A DNA stretch of 64,000 nucleotides, from assembly GCF_032854445.1 (NCBI RefSeq), contig NC_088299.1, forward strand, positions 15,557,608 through 15,621,607. Direction: 5' to 3'. The notes under the pieces were generated by a model that saw only the letters and a program-made list of their open reading frames with translations, did no database searches and was not told where the DNA came from. Shown piece by piece: positions 48,802 through 60,225 of the stretch; position 1 is the stretch's first letter, and each line of letters starts with the position of its first letter. This stretch comes from Liolophura sinensis. Taxonomy: Eukaryota; Mollusca; Polyplacophora; Chitonida; Chitonidae. The position numbers and the translations under genes were made by a program.

Positions 48802-51800
48802 TTTTCTTTTTCTCATGGGAGCGGATGTCTACCGTGACGCGTGCATCACGATAGTCCCAAGATTAATAAGTTTGCCATGAAAGTGATCAGTTTCGATCAA
48901 TAATTAAATGACTGAGAAGCGTATTATACATGGAGTTCTGTGTGAGAAAGGAAGCACGTCTTCATGGACCAATGTAAGGGAGACGTGCGAACTACAGGTG
49001 CCAGCCAGTTAAAAATATGTGGCAGAATGACCAGATTCAGTTTTGATCTCAATTTAGTTGAGGGAAATATCTTTGTAAATGAAATGATAGATAGATATGC
49101 AGATCATCGTATTAAGGATGTTAGCGCAGGCCTAACTAATTAACGTAACTCATTTAACAAAGCAGAAGTAATATTTTTTGTGTTACAGGCGATACAGCAT
49201 ATTAGTTGTATTTTAGTCTGTGAAAGGGGTTAAGCCAGTCTAGTCCCAGGGTGATATGAATGTGTGTCCCCACCTCTCACCCCACCATTAACCTGGTGCG
49301 GCAGTGTTGAAAAGAACAGATCTTGTTCAGCAGAGATGTAAATGGAATAGCTCCTGTACTTCCTGACTTAGCACATGAAGTGACTAAGAGAATAGACAAA
49401 TTGTTAATTGGCTCAATTTCAGTGGGTCTACATTATTGATTTGGTACGGTGCCATGCTTGGTGTTTTCACAATGGTATTTAAGTTACACGGTCCTACACA
49501 TACATCGGCTATGGAACTGTCTTGCTAGTACGAGATGCCATCCCAAAATGATCGAGGTTAAACAGAGAAACAAATGATAATGATGCGATAGACTGATGGT
49601 TATTAGCTGACAATATCAAAAGTTATGTCAGTGTGGCTATTTTTAAGTCGATCGTGTCCGTGGCATACGTGAGGATTTTGGAATATAGCATCAGTTTGTA
49701 AATGCTGTAAATGCGGACTTGCTACTGGAGGTGGATCAGTGGTGATTTGGAACAGCGCATTTAAATCGATAAATGAACCGCATGCTACATAAATACTTAT
49801 TTACATGAATGTTCCACTTAATCGTGTAAAGTTCCTTTATAAGGCGTTATTCAGGCTACAGAAATGCTATCTAAGCACAAAGCTAACCCTGTTTAGGCCT
49901 ATGTATGCATTTTATACAACACCTTATATGTCTAGCATGCAATGTCATAAGCATATACCACTCTTAAATATAACTTGGGGTTCAAGGTTGCCTTACGACC
50001 ATCTCAGGATAGACAACTGACTTATCGCTCAGTTCTCCTTGTTTTAACATTTTCATTTTATACTCACATTCAAAAGCACACCTTAACGACTATATTTTCA
50101 CGAAGCGATGCTTCGCTTCTAATCTGTTGGCGCGAGGCAATGTATTTGTATCGGCCGTGTGAAAACCCTGAAGGTTTTATTGCACCAGTGTATATCAGAG
50201 TCATTTAAGACATTTTTAAAGTACGAAAGTTATAACAACACAGAAAGTACATTTTGACAAACTGTAGAAATACACCATCGAGTCCACCGAGTTCTCATTT
50301 GCATTTCCCTGACGTCAAAGACACGCTTTCATACCCATGAGATATAACCCATGGCATCATAGCAGCTGTAGTCTCTTGGGAGACTTTCAATAGCTGTCCA
50401 GTATATAGGTTGAATCAGGCTGTGTTTTGCTATTTGAGCCACTGAATATGAAGAAAAGACAGGGTATAAAGGCGGGTGGGTGAGACGACGGGAGGGGCAG
50501 GGTGAGTTTTTGAGCAGAAGAGAAACAACCATCAAATTGATGAGTCTTGTTTGAAGGCCGAACAATTTTCATGGTCGACGTAATAATATGTACGATGGCC
50601 GTTTAAATAGTGGGAAAGCTTAAAGATGCAAGCCACATCCTTAAAACAAATTGACTAATGGTTTAGACTTCCTGTTTCGCCTCCGCGACACAGATCTTGT
50701 CAGCTTCCTTTTGCTACTGTTGGTTTTGGCAAACGTTTCTCGGCTGTCTGCGCAACGGTTCCTGGCAGCTTCAAATCACCCGCAAACAACACAGGCGTTT
50801 CTGTCTGCCGCTAGCTTATCCGATAAATAAAACCGCATTCTTATGTCACTTAAAACAACTGTTGATTCTGTAGTAATTGATAATCTGCAAAAAATATTGG
50901 ACCCATGGTAGACACAAAAGGCCATACGAACGTGATCATACATACGAAACAGCGGCTTGGCAAACACAGATGTCACTTTTAGAACACGCAGCAAGCCTCC
51001 AGCCGACTGACGGTACATATTTGTTCTGATATTTGACGTTGTGTTCTACCATGCAGAAATCAAGTATGAATATTAATTTCTGCAAAATATCTTCCATACT
51101 TCGAAAATATTTTCTCAAGCACGTACTGAGGGAAAGCCTTCTGGCTTATATTTGAACTTTTATGAAAATCCACGCCGATATAAAAGAATCTTAACATTTA
51201 CCGTATATAGCTGTTGTGGAATGAGCATCAGGATGACGGCTATTAGGAATAAAGTAAAAGAAGCATTGTCACATCATCTGTCGAATTTTGCATTTATCAG
51301 TCTACAGTGGATAATTTTCTGAAGCTTACAAAAAGCCCAAGTAACATTTTCTAAAAAGCGTAAAAGTTATTTAATAGCCTGTCACGGAATCATTTCAACT
51401 GACCAGCTCATGAACACGTGCACATGTGCAGATCTGGGAGATTGATGATTCGCCAAGAGGCATTCAGGTGCAGCAACCGGAAGTGGCCAGTCACACGCAG
51501 AACGTGTGTGGGAGGAATTGCATGTGTAAAATTAACTTATTTATAAAATTTATTTACCTGGTTTAATGTAGTCTATATATGAACATCATTTGCATTTGAT
51601 TTCCTGCGTGGTTGAGTATGCGGTATGGCTTAAAGATAAGCGTTTAATTTAATGATAGGAGCACTGAATGAGTAACTCTTTAGGTGTTCACACTCAGGTT
51701 TTACTGAGGAAAAATGTTTCAATAATGCATTTATTTATCTGCTATTCTACCGGCACAATACACATAACACATGCATTACTGAAATGGACGAGCCCGTTTG

Positions 51801-52270
51801 ACAAATGCCCTACCTATTCCAAGTTTTAAATAGCACAGATTTAGTCCTTGTTTATGTAGATTCGTTGGTTATAGGATGGTATTACAAAAGATGTTATGTC
51901 AGTATCATTTTAAGACGAGTGTGTTGTGGTTCTTTAAGACATACCGTGCAGTTTCCTCCTCAAATCCACTTTATACGCAATTTATTTTTTTGTATTTTTT
52001 TCTCGACACAGTCAGCCCTGTTGGAACTTACTTTTACTTATTTTTTTACTGTTTTCTTGTTGATGCAAGTATAACCATTTTTTTGCACAAATTTCATATT
52101 CCATTTATTTCACCAAAATCAGATAAACACAATTAATTTACAAGATGCAGAATCCTTAAAAAATTCAGCAAAATTAATTCTTTATAGACAACATGCAGGG
52201 AGATATTTGCAGGTATGGTTGTGACACAACTTTATAATCCATGGTATACTGCTAATAATACACGTATACT
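48802..52270. other. Unique sequence
   Basis: No gene recognised. At 51052-51101 two inverted pairs overlap (TGCAGAAAT with ATTTCTGCA, and AAGTATG with CATACTT). Frames here are under 81 codons and have no recognisable domain. Confidence 0.45.
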
Positions 52271-52500
52271 GGAGCTGGCCGCGGTCTAGTTGTTAAATAT
52301 ATTTGACTTTCAATCGCTGAGACGCTGAGAGGCGCAGGTTCAAAACCGGTCTTGAGAAGGGAATTTGTAGATTCCCCGGCTCTCTCTGCTTGTAGGCTCT
52401 CGTTGACAATAAGTGGTGTACAACGCTCGTGTGGCCGTTTGTGCAATCTAACGCTCGTTGAAGACAATTTGTGTTCCACCAATAGGGGGTGGTTCGCTGG
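52271..52500 (+). mobile_element. tRNA-derived SINE relic, family E
   Basis: GGCCGCGGTCTAGTTGTTAA resembles an A box, and GGTTCAAAACC (about 52337-52347) a B box, at tRNA-like spacing. The body follows (TTGAGAAGGGAATTTGTAGA, CCCCGGCTCTCTCTGCTTGT), then GTTGACAATAAGTGGTGTAC, which is shared with family D (AATAAGTGGTTGAC at 11309). Only one copy is in the window, so the limits are uncertain. Confidence 0.6.
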
Positions 52501-54147
52501 AAACACTGAAAACTACATATGGTCATCGAAAGTTTACTTTATAAATAATCATGTTCACAATCAGACGTATTATAAGACGTGGTTTTAATACTTTTCCATC
52601 TTGTGTTTGAATGGAATATATACATGTATAAGGAATCGTAGACAGCCACTGGTGTTGACTCTCGTGTTCGGAACTTGAGTCCGCGCAGAACATCATAAAT
52701 TAAATAGTTAGGCCCAGATATGAAGCATCACTTGCTAACACTTTGACTATATCTAGATATTATTGTTGTATGTATAATATGAACAACAAAGGGACGTCAT
52801 AAAATAATATATATGAGAAGCAGATTAAAAGTATAACAAAATTACAACAGCAGGGACTTGTGGATTGTTCTTGCCAGAAAATTGACCTAATCTCATCAGG
52901 TGCTATTAGGTCACAAAAATTATTGCTCCTTAAAGTTAATACATCACAAGTGCATTGTGAAATTATTTTTTATTTTTCCAGATATTTTTAAAGTATTGAA
53001 ACGATTAAACTCATTATCGATGGTAACAGTATATAAATAATGAACCTTGTACATCTACATTTGTTGTGAGTTAAACTGTCGTTTTCCGTCAAATGACGCG
53101 CCATATAATCTCTGTAACGTTACTATTTTCCTTGTTATAGGCTAAACATTACGCATTCTGTTTGATTTAATGGCGTAATGGGCATAATGATTTATAATTT
53201 ACACATACCATTGTACGTTCAAGGTTTCATGGTTCATGTATATGCGACATTTCGGCGCTTTGCTGATTGTTTAGGGCAAAATTTTACTGCGCAGCAATGT
53301 TTAAGATGGCGTCAGTTGGAAGCTGATTCTCGGTATGAAATAGAGCTCTGCCCCAGGGCTCGATGGGCGCACCTCATGGGCATATAGAACGCCTGCCACT
53401 TGCAAACCGATTAGCATATTTTATCACCCAACCGATATATCAACCTATCGCCGCCGGCCATTGTATTCACCGCTGAACACAGGAAGGCTTATCAACCGGT
53501 GATATTTTGGCAAAACATCACGCGTTATAAAAATTGCTTGTGTTTTACAGTGATTTTGTCGCCAAACATTGCCTAAGGGAAGGCAAGTGACTGGCTTTAA
53601 AGAAAGGCTAGTCCTGCCATTATCGCATGGAAAAACGTCTTGAGTAGGTACTAAACCAGGAATGCGTAAACATGGGGGAATTATTAAGTGACAGATTTGA
53701 TCAATGCGTTCTAAGCTTCGGTTTAGACTATGTGGGCAGATATAAGTCAACCTTAACAATCACCTGCGATTTGAAACATGTACAAATATTTAGCGGTCAT
53801 ACCTGTCAACAGTGGCGCTTAATTCCAGCTTTAACCACAAATATTTATTATCCCAAATCTCGCCACGCATGGCTGGTCATTCGTGAATCCAGCGTAGGTC
53901 AGCTGGTATTCTCTACATGTTTATTTCAATACTTGTTTATTTTAAATTAATAACATGATTTCGACATAACTGGCTGAGTTAAGAAACATAGGCGACAAAA
54001 TACTGTTGTTTTTCCAAAAAAGAGATTATGGTTTGTACAAATTAGACAACGATTTTATTCTTATTGAGGTCATGACAAAGTGTACATGAACACTACATGA
54101 AATGAACGATTCACTCGCTGTTTGCAGCTAAATATGAATACGATGTA
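52501..54147. other. Unique sequence
   Basis: No gene supported. A 92-codon frame at 53672-53950 has a favourable start context (AAACATGGGG) but no recognisable domain. TTAAGATGGCGTC near 53300 is YY1-like but isolated. Confidence 0.4.
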
Positions 54148-54289
54148 TTTGTTTATTTATTTATTAGATTGTTTTACGCCGTACTCAAGAATATTTCCTA
54201 TTTCACGACGGCGGCCAGCATTATGGTGGGAGGAAACCGGACAGAGCCCAGGGAAACCCATGACCATCCCCGGGTTGCTGACAGACCTC
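54148..54289 (-). mobile_element. SINE family A, 5'-truncated
   Basis: On the minus strand this contains the tail (plus-strand TTTATTTATTTATTAGATTG), the TTTTACGCCGTACTCAAGAA block, ACGACGGCGGCCAGCATTAT, GGTGGGAGGAAACCGGACAG and CATGACCATCCCCGGGTTGC, and stops in the body. The head is missing. No clear target-site duplication. Confidence 0.9.
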
Positions 54290-55499
54290 ATATAACACGT
54301 TCTTCATCGTTTGTCTGTTCCCTGACAAATTTCCCTCCATCCAAGTCAAAAGTTTTCTTGAGTGTGAATTAAACTCCAATGAAATAAATTAAATGAAATC
54401 ATTTGTGTCACTATAGTTACTCCCATGTGTGCCTATAAATGTGGCAATGGTGGAGCAGGGCATGTCTGCATAAGCTATATCTATGACCTATGTGTGCCTG
54501 TAACTTCCAGATGTCTGCCATTAACTTTATAGCAAATAAGCTACCTATTCCACAAATTCGACTTTACATATATGTCCTATTCAAAGTGAAACCAAACAGT
54601 GTCTTGATTTTTCTTTCCGCACTCCTCGTGCTCTCGTGCTCGTGTGTATATAGCTGTTGACCATGTCAATATTTAAGCTATCGAGTAGGTCAGTTTCGTG
54701 GTCAATACGCTGTTTGCTTGGCTTGTCTCATCTTCGATGACCAGTGGTCAGCGCAAAGGTTAAGTTTGTGGACAGGAGCTTTTCGGCGATATTGGTTTTG
54801 TCTCTTTCACAAAACATGGGATTCCATACCCGGTGCAAATTCTTCTTGGTGCAGCTGTCGGCCAATTAGACGGCGTCCTGAAAAAAGAGCGAACACTGTG
54901 TGTGTGGTATGCTGAGTGAGAAGTGACGGAAATAATAGAGTTGAAGGCTGTGCGTAAGAGTCCAGCGACCAAGCCTGTTATTTCACGTGTGTATAATATA
55001 CACACACACACAAATACGTATCACTGACAATAGTATATACAAGGTTAGGAGCGATATGCACAAACTGTCATGCGCGGCTCAGTAATTTTTGAGAGCCATC
55101 CTTCATGGTCTTCAACACAAGTTTTTTTTTTTGTTTTGTGCTGCTGTTGAAACTCTCAACTGAGGCACATGTATACCCCTCCCTACCAATGCTTAAAAAG
55201 TAAGCATAATTTTACAATGATCATGAGTATTGGCGCCAATTTTATATAAGTGTAAATTAACTGGAACATAAAATTATGATTTTAGAAGCAATCAAAGCCC
55301 TCACAAGAGTTAGGGATTTAAAATGTGCCATGACCGTTTAAGTTACTCCAATCATATTGAATATGTTATGGTTGAAATATTGCGAGAGCGACATTAAACT
55401 CTATCAAACCATATTCATCCATTCTACTGCATCATTCTCTGGGTTAATGTGTATGATTGTGGCTTTAGGTCAGTCAACTTGTCGGGTGTCTGACAAAAG
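54290..55499. other. Mostly unique; possible SINE relic near 54.8 kb
   Basis: At about 54825-54900, CATGGGATTCCATACCCGGT followed by GCAAATTCTTCTTGGTGCAG could be a decayed B-box region and body of a further tRNA-derived element, but I cannot confirm it with a second copy. A short CA run lies at about 55000-55013. Confidence 0.35.
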
Positions 55500-55595
55500 A
55501 CGGTGGTTTCTTCCACCCATAAACTTGACTTCCCTTGGCTAAGTGAAAAAATCTCAGAGTTAAGCTGAAACATCGATTAAATGAATATATAAATA
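55500..55595 (+). mobile_element. SINE family A-like 3' end, variant type, decayed
   Basis: GGTGGTTTCTTCCACCCATA, AACTTGACTTCCCTTGGCTA, AGTGAAAAAATCTCAGAGTT and an ATCGATTAAATGAATATATA end follow the order of the variant copies at 10.4 and 10.7 kb. Assignment rests on block order, since the identity is low. Confidence 0.4.
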
Positions 55596-55629
55596 CCAAC
55601 CTAATTACAGTCCTCATGACATGCGATCA

Positions 55630-55700
55630 GTTTACGATGGTGTAACGGTGCAATAGACTTTGCACAGAGGGTTAGATTCCGGGTATTACGGTATGGCGCG
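55630..55700 (+). mobile_element. tRNA-like relic
   Basis: GATGGTGTAACGGTGCAATA (A-box-like) and GGTTAGATTCCGGG (B-box-like) are about 25 bases apart, as in tRNA-derived heads. The intervening stem pairs poorly, so this is not a functional tRNA. The body, if any, is not recognisable. Confidence 0.3.
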
Positions 55701-56269
55701 GTTATTACAAACGGGTATACATTGCGGATACTGATAGCGAGAGGAAATACCCAACTCTTCACTGGTAACAATACAACTTTTTGTTAACAGGAACTAACAT
55801 TGTCACGAGTTTCGCACAGAAAACAGTCTAATCATACAGCGAACAATGATAACGCTGATAATGAGGTAAATGAGTGATATAGGTATATGCCATGCCTGCG
55901 TGTGTCTGGATGTTTGTGTAGCGTGTGTAACTGGCCAGTGACATTTATACATGTACCTTACAAGTCATGCTGAGACAAAGTAGTTCCGGTACAAAAGTTC
56001 ATGATAAACTGACAAAGAAGCGAAGTAATCTCTCAACGCCTCAAAATAATAGGACACACTTTATCAAGATTGTACATCGTAGCTATCTTGACATGTCCAG
56101 CTGTTCGAGTGGACAAATATATGCGTATTTATAGCTGACACCTGTAGTATTTAGTGAATTTCCCTCACATTTTTTTCACTATATAATTCCGCGTTATACA
56201 GTTTAAATGGCGGTGTTGTAGCACCCCTTGAAAACAAATTACTCGTTTGATGCGAGTTGTAGACCTGAA
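55701..56269. other. Unique sequence
   Basis: Nothing recognised. Confidence 0.4.
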
Positions 56270-56720
56270 CGATATCATATAACTGACCCAAATCACATAT
56301 AAGTATTGCATATCACATGATTGTGCCACGTCATGCAATTAACTGAGCAATGTCAAATACATTTACTGGAACATATCACATAACTTCACCAAAATCATGC
56401 GCAAAACGGCACCTCATCAATTAAGTGTATGACTTCACACAAGTGTTTTATATCACACAGCTATATCAAATCACATAGCATGTGCCATATATAGCGTACC
56501 ATAGTGAAACACAAAACAGATATATCACATCACATAACTGCACCGTAAATAACGTACCATACAGCGCAACATAACACGGATATATCATATAACATAACTG
56601 TACCTAATATGCCGTACCACGCCGCATGATGACACTGATACATCATATCACATAACTGTACCATATATACCGTACCTCAGTACAGCATCACAGGCCGTAT
56701 CATGCACGTAACATAACACG
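56270..56720. repeat. Degenerate ~60-bp tandem array (ATATCACATAACTG type)
   Basis: TATATCA.AT.ACATAACTG recurs at 56461 (variant), 56521, 56581 and 56639, about 60 bp apart. Each is followed by CACC or TACC, then CCGTACCA or CGTACC, then a CAACATAACAC-like stretch. Weaker copies of ATATCACAT with TGTGCCA or TTCACC extend left to about 56270. Copies are diverged, so the array looks old. Confidence 0.75.
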
Positions 56721-57947
56721 TTAAGTTGCATGGGTGGCATAGAGTGCCACAGTTAAGCCGGGAGGGCGTATATAAATATTTCGCCATACAGGCTGTGTAC
56801 ATTTATGGAATGTCGTAAGTGTGTTCGTTGTTCCAGTGGTATTTCCCGCAGACCAAAGCAGTGTATAGAAGTTAGAGATTTCAAAAGTAAGACTTGAATA
56901 GTGAAATGACTGAAAACACAGGCGTTCTGAATATTAGTCCATTGTCTCATGCAACAGAACTCATCGCTGATATGTGCGTACTATTCGAACCGGGACAACG
57001 TTTTTATTCGAACTCATGGCATGGTGAGTTTTTCAAGCACTGAGATGAACTTTTACAGCTGGTCAAACAAAATTACTACATGATGGGGTCAGTTTACATG
57101 AGGTATTAAAATAATTCAAAGACCATTGTTTTGATAAAAAAAATAAGCTTACCCTGAAATAAAATTTCAGAGCATTTTGTGTTACGTATTATCGATCGTA
57201 ATAGCATAAATCATCGCTACAGACAATGGCTCTGTATATAGCCACTGAACGATTTTAACAAGTTGTGTAAAGGTCTAACTTGAGTGCTAGAGGGCTTCAC
57301 AAAACCCGAATTTCAAGTTCAAACCATTGATATATTTTAAGGATCCATTATTTATTAAAATTATTCTCACAGCTTCTTGAAACGTGCAATACGAAAGATG
57401 CATCTTAATTAAGCCTGAGGCTGATATATATACGTATATAGCCCTTTAGATGATTTGTCAACTCATATTATATGTTGTTATGGTGATGGCTAGTGGGCAC
57501 TGGTAAAAACTTGTCTCGGCATGCCGAGTTACATGGTATAACAATTTTTTTTCCATCTTTAATTTCCTGTGTTGTATTTAATGCCTGCCTAACACCTACC
57601 GCATAAGGCAATGTTAGCGATGGATGCGATGCACTGTGGGGTCAGCTTTACATTGAAGTTATCTCTGTCTTTTTCTGCAGTTTTTGTCTTTGAGGAAATG
57701 AGAAATTGCGTGACTGAGCTGCTAATAACAAACTAAACAATGTGAATAAAGTGAGAATTAAAATGTAAGTCTCATCAATCAATTCAGAAAAGATGTAGAC
57801 AAAGAGACGAAACCAGCTCTCACTTGCATGCTCTATTATAACATGTACATATTTATGGTTTTTCACAGCCTCGGTATTTATATTTACCACAAGCAGATGC
57901 TTCTACAACCCCGATTTTTCTCCCTCAGGTGAGACAGGTTACGCTCA
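56721..57947. other. Unique sequence
   Basis: Nothing recognised. Confidence 0.4.
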
Positions 57948-58087
57948 GCAGCCTGCGGATGATCGTGGATTTTCCTCGGGCGCTGCCCACTTTCTCTCCA
58001 CCACCACGCTGGCCGCCGTTGCATATGTGAATATTCTTGAGCAGGGCGTAAAACATCAATCAATTAAGTAAACAAATAAATAAAATA
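57948..58087 (+). mobile_element. SINE family A, 5'-truncated
   Basis: Begins at CAGCCTGCGGATGATCGTGG and continues through TTTTCCTCGGGCGCTGCCCA, CACCACGCTGGCCGCCGTTG, GAATATTCTTGAGCAGGGCG and TAAAACATCAATCAATTAAG to an AAAT tail. Divergence is moderate. No clear target-site duplication. Confidence 0.88.
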
Positions 58088-58664
58088 ATCTGGCTCTCTA
58101 GAGGAAATTGGTGTTTGGGTGGAAAGAGCTTTGATTCGTAAACATACAGAGCAGTTAACAATTTAGTATGATTACATGTAAATAATATATCGTAATTCAT
58201 GGCCTGTCTGATGGTTCATGAGGTCACATGCACCTGGCTAACGGCACCGGGTTCAGTTAGTGCAGGTCACCTGGTGTTACACTGAAACTGACCTGGCTGT
58301 GTCAAGTACAGGTGTTCCCAAAGTTATGTAAGTGACCAGGTGGATCATCGACAGTCAGTCGCACTCGTCATTTTCCATCAATTGTTGTATTCACATACTA
58401 AACACTATGGCCGCCAATTCTGACTTGCATAATATTGGTGATGGCGGGTTGGTATGGGAGATGGGGCGACAGGGTATAAATGATCGAATGCCAGTTTATG
58501 GCTCAGGGTTTGCGTACATCACTCCAAAAATTCCATTAAAATGCTAGAAATGTTAAAAACAGAGTGCACTTTAGCACATAGTAAACATAACTTCTGCTCA
58601 CCGCACAAATACTTTTGGTTTCCTCCTTAGGCAGATTAATAATCACGCGTGACATGACCTCAGA

Positions 58665-58710
58665 TATAAAAGCACGTGGTTACATAATATAACTATCATA
58701 ACTAACATGC
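58665..58710 (+). promoter_or_regulatory. TATA-box-like element with E-box (weak)
   Basis: TATAAAAG (58665-58672) is followed directly by CACGTG (58673-58678). An ATG at 58707 begins a 28-codon frame that includes a donor-like GTGAAT at about 58721. The arrangement could be a core promoter with a short first exon, but no exon beyond it is identified. Confidence 0.15.
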
Positions 58711-60114
58711 GCTGCACGTTGGTGAATATAATTCGGTTTTATCAAACCGTTAGCCATAATACAGTTCTAAACTTGTGCTATATTATACATTGATGTCATT
58801 TAATACATTATCTCCTTACAGTAAAAATAAAATTCCGTTCATGTAGGAAAAGCGTATCTCATGCATAAATAAACCTTTTTATTTTTATTTTTTCATCAGG
58901 GGACAAATGTGACCCTTTATAAACACACTGGGCAAATCTTTCTTGGAATCTTTCTTGGAATCCTAATTTATAGCCTGATCGCAGATTTAGCCACATGAAT
59001 AACCTGCTGTATATACCCACTGATCAAAACAGGAGAAATCAAACCAACAACAAACAACAACAAATGTTTGATACAGTAAAGTGAACAGGTCGGCGGATAT
59101 ATCACGGCGAAGCGTCGCCGGAAAAATAACTCCAACGAAATCAGGCGTTAATTCGACATTCTGTCATCATATACGTGGTTAGGTATAGATTCCTTCATTT
59201 CAGAAAGAAGCCCTTCCTTCATTTTCAGAACAGGAACGTGTTCAGTTTAATTCCAGTTTACCTTTTCGTTCTCTGACAGCTATGACATATTTGATATTGA
59301 GACAATGTACAGATTTAGAGATGTGGTATGCTGTATATAAATGCGCCTCAAAAAGGGTTTCACTTTTGTGGGAGATGCATTACTGTGACGTCACTGCTGT
59401 GTTATAAGTGTGGGTGAGGTTCGTGTTTAAGGTGGCAGCACACCCTTCAGACGACACTGGTTTAATTACAAACTTCAAAGGTTTATTTACCTGAGCCGCG
59501 CTTTGTAGAATAACCGGTAGATTACCTGAGACGTGACGGGTCACTCGTTTGGGGGGCATAAGGGCGACTCCCACCCCAACATAGATTATCTCAGACTAAG
59601 TTTTTTTGATTGACGTGTGAATTCTGTTGTCCGAAGTGTTCCAAAGTTTTTTCTCATGCATTTACAATCTTCAGAGAAATGGATATATTTGGTAGGTTCT
59701 AAGGTCGGTTAATATTTTTATTCATACCAGTTATCTGGCAGTCTATTCAATGGAAAAGTTTAATGCCAGCAATAATCCACTTCTAAATGGCTATAAGTAT
59801 TAACATATTCCAATGAAATATATAACACACATGTGCATGCTTAACCTGCTGTGATTTACATATATCAAGATCTGATGCTTCAAGAAATTCGTGCGACCCA
59901 TCAAGGATCGATGATGCCTTTCATACACTTGTTTTTTTCGAGAAGCTCAACTGTTTCAAATGAACTAAAACGTGTATGTATGTGTTGAAGGGGGAGCATT
60001 TTAAGAAGAAAAAGCAGACATCGCCAGTATAATTAGGGCCGGTAGGGAGTATTTCATTTATAGTCTTATTTTCAGTTTAGTTTTTGTTTATTTTTCAAAT
60101 TTTCCGTATCATTA

Positions 60115-60225
60115 AGTCGCCAGCCAACGAGCGGGATTTGAACATGCGCCCTCATTGGTGAAGGGCCTGACGGCAGCAAGCCAATGCTTTACAGCCGTCT
60201 GGGACGAGTGCCCTACGTTGTGGCC
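60115..60225 (-). mobile_element. Possible tRNA-derived SINE head
   Basis: On the minus strand GCATGTTCAAATCCCGCTCG is a good B-box-like sequence. About 50 bases upstream is ACGGCTGTAAAGCATTGGCT, which could be a degenerate A-box region. The spacing is long and no body was recognised. Confidence 0.3.

Noticed and set aside
53672-53950. 92-codon frame with good start context
   Set aside because: No recognisable domain, no upstream promoter signal and no flanking exon. The length is not exceptional.
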